NCBI GenBank assembly: GCA_035295985.1 | Contig: DATHBT010000173.1 | Coordinates: 1 to 40,829 of the forward strand | Direction of reading: 5' to 3' | DNA length: 40,829 bases | Origin: JAIVGV01 sp035295985 | Lineage (GTDB): Bacteria > Acidobacteriota > Blastocatellia > Pyrinomonadales > Pyrinomonadaceae | Shown: positions 30,651 to 38,333 of the stretch, piece after piece | How positions within the stretch are numbered: the stretch's first letter is position 1 | Layout: each line of letters begins with the position of its first letter | The notes under the pieces: model-generated | The model's database searches: none | What the model saw: only the letters and a program-made list of their open reading frames with translations | What the model was told of the DNA's origin: nothing | Position numbers and translations under genes: made by a program

Positions 30651-33386
30651 ATGCCGCCGAAAAAAGCCGCAGTGCCGGAGAAGCCGACCGAGCGCGTCTT
30701 CCTGATCGACTCGTTCTCACACATCTTCCGCGCCTTCTTCGCGCCGATGGGCGGTCGCATGGAACCCTTGACGAACAGCCAGGGGCAGGTGACGCAGGCC
30801 GTCTTCGTCTTCACCAACATGCTGCGCAAGCTCCTCTCGGACGAGCAGCCGCACTACATCGCCGCCGTCTTCGAGTCGGAGACTCCGACGTTTCGCCACG
30901 AGATGAACGTCGGCTACAAGGCCAACCGCATCGCGCCGCCCGAAGAGTTCAACTCGCAAATCCCCTACATCATCCGCGTCTGCGAAGCCTACAACGTCCC
31001 CGTCCTGAGCGTCCCCGGCTTCGAGGCCGACGACGTGATCGGCACGCTCGCCATTCAAGCGGCAGAGCGAGGGCTTCAAGCCGTCATCGTCTCTAACGAT
31101 AAGGACATGACGCAGCTCGTGCGCGACCCGTGGATCGTCTGCATGAGGCAGAACTCGCAGAACGTCAAGCGCAAGGAACCCGTGCCGCCCGTCGAGTGGT
31201 GCGACGAGGCTTGGGTCTTGAATAAGTTCGGCGTTCCGCCCGCGCAGATGATCGATCTGCTGGGGCTGATGGGCGACTCGGTCGATAACATTCCGGGCGC
31301 GCCCGGCATCGGCGCGAAGGGGGCCGTGCAGCTCGTCCAGCAGCTCGGCTCAATCGAGAACGCCCTGGTGCGCTGGGAGGAGGTCAAGCACAAGACGTAC
31401 CGCGAGTCTCTGCGCGACAACGCCGAGCTGATCCGCCAGTCGAAGGAGTTGGCGACGATCAAGACGGACGTGAACATCGATCTCGATCTCGAACGGCTGC
31501 GACTCAAACCCCCCGACCGCGTTGCCGCCTACAAACTTTTCCGCGAGCTGGAATTCCAGTCGCTCACGCGCGAGTTCGCCGACGCCGCCTCCGAGGTCGA
31601 AGGCGGCGCGCAGTCCGAACGCCGCTACACGCGCGTCACCAAGCCGGAGCAACTGGAGAAGCTCGCGCGCAAGCTCTTCGACACCGAACACTGGGCCTTC
31701 TCCGTCGCCGACTCGACCCCCGCGGGCGCGGGCACCCAATCCTCCGCGCGCGAAGCGACGCGTCCGGCCGGCGTAGCCATCTCGACCGCGCCGAACTCTT
31801 CCGCCTTCGTCGATCTGGAAAACTTCGAGGGCGGCGCGACGGCCGCGCTCGCCCCCTTGCGCGACGCGCTCTCGAACGGCCTGCTCTCGAAATCCGTCCA
31901 CGATCTCAAGCGCGCGACCGCGCTGCTCGCAACCGCGGGCGTGGAAATCGAGGGCGTCACGGACGACACGCTGCTCGCCGCCTACCTGCTCGACCCGGTC
32001 CGCAGCAAGTACGACCTGGCCGACCTCGTGCGCGAGTGCTGCCACATCGACGGCTGGACGGACGCGCCCGAAGGCTGGACGGCAGAGCACTGGCGCGCGG
32101 CCGAGGCCGCGGACTTCACCACGCAGGCGTCGGACGTCCTGCACGGCCGCATCCTCGAACAGGGCCTCGAATCGATCTACACGGAGATCGAGCTGCCGCT
32201 CGCCCCGCTGCTCTACCGCATGGAGAGCGCCGGCCTCAAGGTTGACACCAAAGTTCTGGGCGAGCTGTCGAAGCTCTTCGGCGCGGAACTCGAAAAGCTG
32301 ACGGCGCAGATCTACAAGGTGGCGGGGCGCGAGTTCAAGATCGGATCGCCGAAACAGGTCGGCGAAGTGCTGGAGTCGCTGAACATCAGCACGGGCCGCA
32401 AGACCTCGACCGGCCAAGTCTCGACCAACCGCGCCGTGCTCGACGAGCTGGCGCAGCAGTACGAGTTGCCGCGCCTCATCATCGAGTACCGCGAACTCGA
32501 CAAGCTGAAGGCGACCTACACGGACGCGCTCCCGCCGCTCATCGGCCCCGACGGGCGCATCCACTCGCAGCTCAACCAGACGGTCACGGCCACGGGCCGC
32601 CTGTCGTCGTCCGAGCCGAATTTGCAGAACATCCCCATCCGCACCGAACTGGGCCGCCGCATCCGCCGCGCCTTCGTCCCCGAGAAGGGGAACGTCTTCG
32701 TCGCGGCCGACTACTCGCAACTGGAACTGCGCCTGCTCGCGCACATCACCCGCGACGAGAAGATGCTCGAAGCCTTCCAGACGGGGCAGGACATCCACGC
32801 GCAGACCGCGCGCCTCGTCTTCAAGGCCAAGACGCCCGAAGAGCTTAAGGAGAAGCGGCGCTTCGCCAAGATCGTCAACTTCGCCATCGCCTACGCCGTC
32901 GAACCATTCGGCCTCTCCCAGCGCGTCGGTATCACGCGTAAAGAAGCACGCCAGGTCATCGACGACTACTACGCCACCTACAAAGGCGTCCGCGAGTACA
33001 TGGACAAAGTCCCTGAAGAGGCGCGCGAGAAGGGTTTCGTGCGCTCGATCTACGGCCGCGTCCGCCCGCTCCCCACCATCAACGACCGCAACGGCCAGAT
33101 TCGCGCCCGCGCCGAGCGCGAAGCCATTAACATGCCGATCCAGGGTACGGCGAGCGACATCGTCAAGATTGCGATGCTCAGGGTTGACGAGGCGCTCAGG
33201 CGCGAAGGTCTCGAAGCCCGGATGGTGATGCAGGTGCACGACGAGCTGCTGCTCGAAGCGCCAAAATCGGAGGCCGCGCGCGCCGCCGCCATCCTCAAGC
33301 ACGAGATGGAGACGGCCGTCGAGCTGGACGTACCCCTCGAAGTCGAGGTCGGCACGGGCACGAACTGGATGGACGTGAAGAAGTGA
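30651..33386 (+). CDS. polA: DNA polymerase I
   Basis: I choose the ATG at 30651 (MPPKKAAVPEKPTERVFLID) because it abuts a promoter; the frame is open to 30543 through repeat H4. The 911-aa product has a 5'-nuclease domain (~15-300; Asp20, ADDVIGTLA, SNDKDMTQLV, GDSVDNIPGAPGIGAKGA), a 3'-5' exonuclease-like domain (~330-520) and a polymerase domain (~530-911). In the exonuclease domain the expected DxE is replaced (WAFSVADST), so proofreading is probably lost. Polymerase motif A is ADYSQLELRLL (Asp687) and motif C is VHDEL (Asp864). In the O-helix, Arg736, Lys740, Phe744 and Tyr748 are kept, but the usual glycines after Phe and Tyr are both Ala (NFAIAYAVEPFGLS). It removes RNA primers and fills gaps in repair. 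Confidence 0.97.
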   Translation: MPPKKAAVPEKPTERVFLIDSFSHIFRAFFAPMGGRMEPLTNSQGQVTQAVFVFTNMLRKLLSDEQPHYIAAVFESETPTFRHEMNVGYKANRIAPPEEFNSQIPYIIRVCEAYNVPVLSVPGFEADDVIGTLAIQAAERGLQAVIVSNDKDMTQLVRDPWIVCMRQNSQNVKRKEPVPPVEWCDEAWVLNKFGVPPAQMIDLLGLMGDSVDNIPGAPGIGAKGAVQLVQQLGSIENALVRWEEVKHKTYRESLRDNAELIRQSKELATIKTDVNIDLDLERLRLKPPDRVAAYKLFRELEFQSLTREFADAASEVEGGAQSERRYTRVTKPEQLEKLARKLFDTEHWAFSVADSTPAGAGTQSSAREATRPAGVAISTAPNSSAFVDLENFEGGATAALAPLRDALSNGLLSKSVHDLKRATALLATAGVEIEGVTDDTLLAAYLLDPVRSKYDLADLVRECCHIDGWTDAPEGWTAEHWRAAEAADFTTQASDVLHGRILEQGLESIYTEIELPLAPLLYRMESAGLKVDTKVLGELSKLFGAELEKLTAQIYKVAGREFKIGSPKQVGEVLESLNISTGRKTSTGQVSTNRAVLDELAQQYELPRLIIEYRELDKLKATYTDALPPLIGPDGRIHSQLNQTVTATGRLSSSEPNLQNIPIRTELGRRIRRAFVPEKGNVFVAADYSQLELRLLAHITRDEKMLEAFQTGQDIHAQTARLVFKAKTPEELKEKRRFAKIVNFAIAYAVEPFGLSQRVGITRKEARQVIDDYYATYKGVREYMDKVPEEAREKGFVRSIYGRVRPLPTINDRNGQIRARAEREAINMPIQGTASDIVKIAMLRVDEALRREGLEARMVMQVHDELLLEAPKSEAARAAAILKHEMETAVELDVPLEVEVGTGTNWMDVKK

Positions 33387-33497
33387 TTAGCTGTTAGCTG
33401 TTAGCCGTTAGCTGTTAGCCGGAAGGGAACAGCTAACAGGCTTCGTCTCGCTCTCGGTTCTGGTTTTGCTAACAGCTAACAGCTAATAGCCAACAGC
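33387..33497. repeat. Inverted pair of 7-bp tandem repeats (element H5)
   Basis: The left arm (33387-33421) has five units of TTAGCTG/TTAGCCG and starts at the base after the polA stop codon. The right arm (33468-33497) has GCTAACA, GCTAACA, GCTAATA, GCCAACA. A stray unit lies in the loop at 33430-33439. It fills the whole gap up to the histidine kinase ATG at 33503, which has no ribosome site. Confidence 0.9.
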
Positions 33498-33502
33498 TTC
33501 CT

Positions 33503-35383
33503 ATGCCTGACGGGCGCAAAGAAGACCGCGGCGAGGACGACGGCGGGCGGGTCGTGTACAGCCGGCTGCCTTCGGGGGCGGAGTCTGGAGGCGAGGGGCC
33601 GCCCGGCGCGCGGCGCGGCGGGGCGGCGGCGAGCCTGGCGCAGTTGGGGCGCGAGGAGGTCGCGCCGACGCTGCCGCTGCTCCTGATCAGCTTCCTGCTG
33701 CTCGTCGGCCTCGTCTTCACGCTCGGCTCTCTGAGCGTCAGAGAGCTTGAGGAGTTGAGCGAGCAGACGCAGCAGTTGCAGCGCGAGCAGAGCAACCGCG
33801 TGCAGTTTTTGATGACGCTGCGCGGCGCGCTGGCCGCCCTCGACTTCGAGGCGCGCGACCGCGGCCAGCGGCTCGCCCGCGGCGGCATCACCAACCCGTT
33901 CGACACGAAACTCGGCAACTCGCGCGACGAGGCCGAGCGGCAACTGGCCGCATTCTCGCGCAGGGGCGACATGCAGACGGACGCGGGCCGCGACTTCGCG
34001 GCGGCCGCCCGCGCGTTCGTCGAGGGCACGCGCGACCCCATCAGCTACTCGCAACAGACGGGCTACGTCCTCTTCCGCGACGCGGGCCTGCAACTCGAAA
34101 AGTTGATCGCCGAGGCGGGCGCGCGCCAGGGCCAGATCGACATCAACCGTCGGCAGCTCTACGAGCAGGCGCGCCAGCGGATCGACTCGCTGCGCTACCT
34201 CGCGCTCGTGCTCGCCGCGCTCATCGCCGCGGCGACCACCTGGGAGGTGCAGCGCCGCTTCCGGCAGGTGCGCCGCAGCCTCGAAGAGTCGCGCCGCGAG
34301 CGCCTGTTCAGCGCGCAGATGCTCGAAGGGATGGTCGCGGCCGTGGCGGCAATCGACGGCCACGACCGCATCCGCAGCGTCAACCAGTCGTTCTCGCGCC
34401 TCTTCCCGCGCGCCCTGCCCGGCCTCTCCGTCTATGACGACATCGCCCCGCCCGACTCGCTCAAGCTGTTCGCCGCCGCCTCGTCGTCGCGCGTCGAGCG
34501 CGCGACCTACCGCGGGCGCTGGACGCTCACGCCAGAAGGTGAGGAGGACGAGCGCCACTTCGAGGTCTTCTCCTCGCCGCTCGACGTTGACGGCGAGCAC
34601 GGCCAAATCCTGACGCTCTTCGACGTGACCGAGGCCGCGCACAACGAGGCGGAGCTGCGCCGCAAGGACGCGCTCGCCGCCGTGGGCCAGGCCGCGGCGC
34701 AGGTGGCGCACGAAATCAAGAACCCCCTGGGCAGCATCCGCCTCGGCGTGGCGATGCTGCGCGACATGACGGCGGGCGAGGAGGCCCACTCGACGATTGA
34801 TCTGGTCGAGCGCGGCATCAAGCACCTGAACAAGCTGACGCTCGACGTGACGCAGTACTCGCGCGAAAAACCGCTCGCGCTCTCCGAGGTCGATCTCCAC
34901 GAGCTGCTCGACTCGAGCGTCGAGCTTGCCGCCGGCAACCTCCGCGAGAAGCGCACGCCCGTCGAGCGCGACTACACGAACGCCCCCCTGCGCGGCCAGC
35001 TCGACGAGGATCAACTCCGCCAGGTCTTCGTCAACCTCCTCGCCAACGCCGCCGACGCGAGCGCAGAGGGCCTGCCGGTAACAGTCTCAACTTCACTCGT
35101 CGAGCGGCGCACCCCGCGCGGGGCAGGCTCGAACGGCGACGGCGCGGGCATGCTCGTCCCGCACGCCCGCGTAACCGTCGCCGACCGCGGCTCAGGCATG
35201 GACGAGCGCACCCGCGCGCGCATCTTCGAACCCTTCTTCACCACCAAGCGCCGCGGCACAGGCCTCGGCCTCGCCATCGTCAAAAAGATCGTCGAACAAC
35301 ACGGCGGCACGATCACCGTCGAGAGCGCCCCCGGCCAGGGCACGCGCTTCCACGTCGAACTGCCGCTCAGGCAGAATCAGTAG
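33503..35383 (+). CDS. Membrane sensor histidine kinase with PAS domain
   Basis: The 626-aa protein has a disordered, Gly/Arg-rich cytoplasmic N-terminus, a membrane helix (~54-75; LPLLLISFLLLVGLVFTLGS), a ~150-residue helical extracytoplasmic sensor domain, and a second helix (~232-250). A PAS domain follows (~275-385), then HisKA with the phospho-acceptor His403 in AHEIKNPLGSIRLG. The ATPase domain has the N box (NLLANAADAS), G1 (DRGSGMD), F box (FEPFFTTKRRGTG) and G2 (GTGLGLAIVKKIVEQHGG). This layout resembles NtrB-type kinases. No response-regulator gene is adjacent, so the kinase is orphan here. Element H5 fills the space to polA, so the two may share a transcript. Confidence 0.95.
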   Translation: MPDGRKEDRGEDDGGRVVYSRLPSGAESGGEGPPGARRGGAAASLAQLGREEVAPTLPLLLISFLLLVGLVFTLGSLSVRELEELSEQTQQLQREQSNRVQFLMTLRGALAALDFEARDRGQRLARGGITNPFDTKLGNSRDEAERQLAAFSRRGDMQTDAGRDFAAAARAFVEGTRDPISYSQQTGYVLFRDAGLQLEKLIAEAGARQGQIDINRRQLYEQARQRIDSLRYLALVLAALIAAATTWEVQRRFRQVRRSLEESRRERLFSAQMLEGMVAAVAAIDGHDRIRSVNQSFSRLFPRALPGLSVYDDIAPPDSLKLFAAASSSRVERATYRGRWTLTPEGEEDERHFEVFSSPLDVDGEHGQILTLFDVTEAAHNEAELRRKDALAAVGQAAAQVAHEIKNPLGSIRLGVAMLRDMTAGEEAHSTIDLVERGIKHLNKLTLDVTQYSREKPLALSEVDLHELLDSSVELAAGNLREKRTPVERDYTNAPLRGQLDEDQLRQVFVNLLANAADASAEGLPVTVSTSLVERRTPRGAGSNGDGAGMLVPHARVTVADRGSGMDERTRARIFEPFFTTKRRGTGLGLAIVKKIVEQHGGTITVESAPGQGTRFHVELPLRQNQ

Positions 35384-35425
35384 TTAGGCTACTTCACATC
35401 TGTTGATCTTGGAGGGAGTAATTTT

Positions 35426-35635
35426 GTGAGTACGCCAGAGACAGAACCCGCCAAGTATTGGGGCTTTCTATGCACCACTTGCCATCAACCGATCCACATT
35501 GTGCCTTACGTTGAAGGTAAGTATTGGAGAAGCGTCAAGGGCGCAATCTTTACTCTCATTTGCGATGAATGTCAGTCTGTGGGTGAATACCCGCTAAAGG
35601 ATATGAAGGTCATCTCGGCAAACGATGTGGTGTAG
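35426..35635 (+). CDS. Small zinc-ribbon-like protein (69 aa)
   Basis: GTG start at 35426-35428, 7 nt behind a strong GGAGGGAG site. The product contains two Cys pairs, CTTCH (17-20 region) and CDEC, spaced about 30 residues apart, as in a zinc ribbon. It ends in a short strand-rich segment (EYPLKDMKVISANDVV). No signal peptide or membrane helix is present. Base composition is clearly lower in G+C than in the flanking histidine kinase and hemL genes, which suggests recent acquisition. I do not recognise the family; a metal-binding structural or nucleic-acid-binding role is possible. It converges with the toxin-antitoxin pair, stop codons only 3 nt apart. Confidence 0.75.
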   Translation: MSTPETEPAKYWGFLCTTCHQPIHIVPYVEGKYWRSVKGAIFTLICDECQSVGEYPLKDMKVISANDVV

Positions 35636-35637
35636 GC

Positions 35638-35892
35638 TTACGGAAGCAGTTTGTCGTAATCGGCGTGCGAGCCGATCCAGAACCAGACGACGCCGTCGGC
35701 CTTGTCCAGCCCCAGCGCGCGGTAGTGCGCGCCGACGCGGACAGACCAGAGGCGGTCGATCTTCTTGAAGTGCAGCGACGGATGTCTGGGGTCGGCTTTA
35801 AGGAGTTTGAAGTTCTTGTCGGCAAGGTCGCGAACTTCGGGCGGGAGCTGGCGGTAGAGCCGCCAGAACTGTGGGGAGGCGAAATGCTTCAC
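35638..35892 (-). CDS. RelE/ParE-superfamily toxin-like protein
   Basis: The 84-aa product has the size and layout of RelE/ParE toxins: two N-terminal helices (FWRLYRQLPPEVRDLADKNF), then beta-strands with HFKKIDRLWSVRVGAHYRAL, matching the family's conserved 'W-S-V-R-V-x-x-x-Y-R-A' strand, and WFWIGSHADYDKLL. RelE-type toxins cleave mRNA on the ribosome; ParE-type inhibit gyrase; the sequence does not decide between them. The ATG overlaps the upstream gene's end by 4 nt, the usual antitoxin-then-toxin arrangement. It is probably regulated by the antitoxin or the complex. Confidence 0.85.
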   Translation of the reverse strand: MKHFASPQFWRLYRQLPPEVRDLADKNFKLLKADPRHPSLHFKKIDRLWSVRVGAHYRALGLDKADGVVWFWIGSHADYDKLLP

Positions 35893-36086
35893 AGCGGCTC
35901 ACACCGCCCCTGCCCGAACTCCCGCTCGGCCTCTTCGATCACTTCGTCGAGGCGGCCGGCCTTCACGTCGCGCTCAATCTGCCCGTCCCAGACCTGCGCC
36001 TGATACTCCGCGAACCACTCCGCCAATTTCGCCAGCTCGGAAGGCGGAAGTCGTGCAATGGCCGACTCAATCTCTTTAATGTCCAT
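35889..36086 (-). CDS. Antitoxin-like partner of the RelE-like toxin
   Basis: The 65-aa acidic, helical protein (DIKEIESAIARLPPSELAKL, then GQIERDVKAGRLDEVIEEA) has the composition of a type II antitoxin. It overlaps the toxin start by 4 nt, so translation is likely coupled. The N-terminal helix pair with LPPSEL is common in RelB-like antitoxins paired with this toxin class. No ribbon-helix-helix or HTH DNA-binding motif is obvious, so autoregulation is uncertain. It lies 59 nt downstream of hemL on the same strand and could be transcribed from it or from its own promoter. Confidence 0.75.
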   Translation of the reverse strand: MDIKEIESAIARLPPSELAKLAEWFAEYQAQVWDGQIERDVKAGRLDEVIEEAEREFGQGRCEPL

Positions 36087-36145
36087 GTCAGAAGTTTAGC
36101 CCACCGACCTGCCATCATCAACAATCTGATAAAGCAGCACAAAAG

Positions 36146-37453
36146 CTAACTGGCTAGCTTCGCGAAGGCTGAGCGCGCGGCCTCGACCGTGCGGTCCAGG
36201 AGTTCGTCCGTGTGGGCGAGGCCGATGAAGGCGGCCTCGAACTGGGAGGGGGCGAGGTAGATGCCTTCGTCGAGCATGGCGTGGAAGAAGCGTGCGTAAG
36301 TGTCGCGGCTGGCGTGCGAGGCCGAAGCCCAGTCGGTGACAGGCTCGGAGGTGAAGAAGGTCGTCCACATCGAGCCGACGCGGTTGATCACTGTCTGGAT
36401 GCCGGCGTCGCGCGCGGCTGAGGCCATGCCGGCTGTCAGGCGCGCGCCGGCGCGTTCGAGTTGTTCGTAAACCGACGGGTCGCGGAGGCGGCGCAGCGTC
36501 GTCAGCCCCGCGGTCATGGCGAGGGGGTTGCCGGAGAGCGTGCCGGCCTGATAGACGGGGCCGGCGGGGGCGATCTGTCGCATGAGATCGCGCGACGCGC
36601 CGTATGCGCCGACGGGGAGGCCGCCGCCGATGATCTTGCCGAGCGTGGTGATGTCGGGCGTCACATTGTAGAGCTGCTGCGCGCCGCCGCGGGCGAGGCG
36701 GAAGCCGGTCATCACCTCGTCGAAGATGAGGAGCGCGCCGGCGCGGCGGGTGATATCGCGCACCTCCCGCAAATAATTTTCGTGCGGGGGCACGCAGCCC
36801 ATGTTGCCGACGACGGGTTCGATGATGACGGCCGCGATTGAAGGGCCGTGTTCGTCGAAGGCGCGTGCGAGTGATTCGGTGTCGTTGAAGGGGACGGTGA
36901 TCGTGTTCTGCGCGACAGAACTGGTGACGCCGGGGCTGTCGGGCAGTCCAAGGGTGGCAACGCCCGATCCGGCTTTGACGAGCAGGCTGTCGCCGTGGCC
37001 GTGGTAGCAGCCCTCGAACTTGACGATCTTCTCTCTGCCGGTAGCGCCGCGCGCGAGGCGGAGCGCCGACATCGTCGCCTCCGTGCCGGAGTTAACCATC
37101 CGCACCATCTCGACCGAGGGCACGGCCGAGACGATCTCCTCGGCCATCTCGATCTCAAGCTCGGTCGGCGCGCCGTAGCTCGTCCCGCGCGCGAGGGCGT
37201 CCGTCAGCGCCGCGATAACTTCCGGGTCCGCGTGGCCGAGGATCATCGGCCCCCAGGAGCCGACGTAGTCGATGTAGGTGCGGCCGTCGGCGTCGGTCAT
37301 CGTCGCGCCGCGCGCCTCGCGGATGAAGCGGGGCGTGCCGCCGACGCCGCGGAAGGCGCGCACGGGAGAGTTGACGCCGCCGGGCAGAAGCTCCGTGGCG
37401 CGGGCGAAGAGTTTGGCGGAGTTGTCGTCCGATACCTCGCGGGGCGTGGTCAT
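36146..37453 (-). CDS. hemL: Glutamate-1-semialdehyde 2,1-aminomutase
   Basis: The 435-aa cytosolic enzyme converts glutamate-1-semialdehyde to 5-aminolevulinate, in the C5 route to haem and other tetrapyrroles. It is a class III PLP aminotransferase. Key sites: PGGVNSPVRAFRGVGG at the start, MVNSGTEATMSALRLARG (cofactor phosphate binding), FEGCYHGHGDSLLVKAGSG, LIFDEVMTGFRLARGG (Asp that pairs with the PLP ring nitrogen), and Lys273 in LGKIIGGGLPVGAYG that forms the Schiff base. Length is normal. Its ATG overlaps the stop of the HD-GYP gene as ATGA, so the two are translationally coupled. Confidence 0.97.
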   Translation of the reverse strand: MTTPREVSDDNSAKLFARATELLPGGVNSPVRAFRGVGGTPRFIREARGATMTDADGRTYIDYVGSWGPMILGHADPEVIAALTDALARGTSYGAPTELEIEMAEEIVSAVPSVEMVRMVNSGTEATMSALRLARGATGREKIVKFEGCYHGHGDSLLVKAGSGVATLGLPDSPGVTSSVAQNTITVPFNDTESLARAFDEHGPSIAAVIIEPVVGNMGCVPPHENYLREVRDITRRAGALLIFDEVMTGFRLARGGAQQLYNVTPDITTLGKIIGGGLPVGAYGASRDLMRQIAPAGPVYQAGTLSGNPLAMTAGLTTLRRLRDPSVYEQLERAGARLTAGMASAARDAGIQTVINRVGSMWTTFFTSEPVTDWASASHASRDTYARFFHAMLDEGIYLAPSQFEAAFIGLAHTDELLDRTVEAARSAFAKLAS

Positions 37454-38097
37454 GCCGTCATGCTAGACAGGCGGCCCTGCGATGGCAAGCGGCGTGCGAG
37501 GCGGCAGAAGACTTTCACGACGTGAGGGTCGAACTGCGTGCCGGCGCAGCGCTCAAGCTCCGCGAGCGCGGCGGGGCGCGGGCGCGCGGGGCGGTAGTCG
37601 CGGTCGTGCGTCATCACGTCGAAGGCGTCCGCGACGGCGAGGGCGCGCGCCGCGGGCGCGATCCTTTCGCCGCGCAAGCCGCGCGGGTAGCCCGTCCCGT
37701 CCCACTTCTCGTGGTGCTGTACGACGGCGAGCGCGGCCCCGTCGAGGAATCGGAGGCCGGCGAGAAGTTCACGCCCGTCGTCCGGGTGGCGGCGCATCGT
37801 CGCCCACTCCGCGTCGGTCAGGCGGCCGGGCTTATGCAGCACCGCGTCGGGGACGGCGATCTTGCCCACGTCGTGCAGCAGCGCGCCGAGGTAGAGCGTG
37901 GTCAGCTCGCCGGAACTCAGTCTCATCTCGCGCCCGAGCAGGAGGCTCAGGCGGGCGGTGCGTTGTGAGTGGGTGAAGGTCTCGCGGTCGCGCAGCCTGA
38001 GCGCTGAGACGAGCACGCCGAGCTTGGCGCGGTCGTCCGCCGTCAGCGAGACGAGCGGGCCGTCGTCGGGCAAACTGGGCAAGGCAGCTCGTGACAT
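37450..38097 (-). CDS. HD-GYP domain phosphohydrolase (c-di-GMP phosphodiesterase-like)
   Basis: I use ATG 38097 (215 aa). The frame reaches a GTG at 38112, but there GGAAGG would touch the start. The protein is an HD-GYP domain with no receiver or membrane part. Motifs, numbered from ATG 38097: HSQRTARLS, the HD pair at 75-76 in LLHDVGKIAVPDAVL, HPDDGRELL, VVQHHEKWDGTGYPRGLRGE with GYP at 136-138, and ALAVADAFDVMT. All are intact, so c-di-GMP hydrolysis is likely. It overlaps hemL by 4 nt, linking second-messenger turnover and haem synthesis in one transcript; whether this matters functionally is unknown. Confidence 0.93.
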   Translation of the reverse strand: MSRAALPSLPDDGPLVSLTADDRAKLGVLVSALRLRDRETFTHSQRTARLSLLLGREMRLSSGELTTLYLGALLHDVGKIAVPDAVLHKPGRLTDAEWATMRRHPDDGRELLAGLRFLDGAALAVVQHHEKWDGTGYPRGLRGERIAPAARALAVADAFDVMTHDRDYRPARPRPAALAELERCAGTQFDPHVVKVFCRLARRLPSQGRLSSMTA

Positions 38098-38333
38098 ACG
38101 TTTTTTTCGCACCCTTCCGGCGCGGGCGGCCGTGCCGCCTCGATCTCAGGTGAGTGAGGTTTTAGGGCAAGAACGCCGCCTCCGTCTGACAGACGGAAAC
38201 GGCCAAGGGGGTTCTAGTTCCAATCAAAGGGGGAGGGGATTTGAAGTTTTACGCCAAAGACGGCGAGATTGCAATACCCTTTTTCGGGCGTCGTCCGGGA
38301 GCGCGTCCGGCGGTCAGGGCGGGGGCGCGGGCT
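38098..38333. other. Leader region of the HD-GYP-hemL operon
   Basis: The gap holds two compact hairpins read on the minus strand, CCGTCTG/CAGACGG (near 38185-38199) and GGCGGC/GCCGCC (near 38128-38142), upstream of an A7 tract just before the start. I compared it by eye with c-di-GMP riboswitch consensus and found no match. A promoter could not be placed. At 38220-38290 there are G-rich and T-rich tracts that may terminate the AttH-like gene. Confidence 0.35.

Noticed and set aside
31350..33302. 650-codon open frame antisense to polA
   Set aside because: Arg/Glu/Val-rich composition typical of shadows of G+C-rich genes; polA on the other strand has all family motifs.
33387..33497. CRISPR array from repeated units
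   Set aside because: Units are 7 bp, contiguous with no unique spacers, and inverted; no cas genes nearby.
38098..38333. c-di-GMP riboswitch before the HD-GYP gene
   Set aside because: The gap has two simple hairpins but not the conserved GEMM core sequences on either strand.
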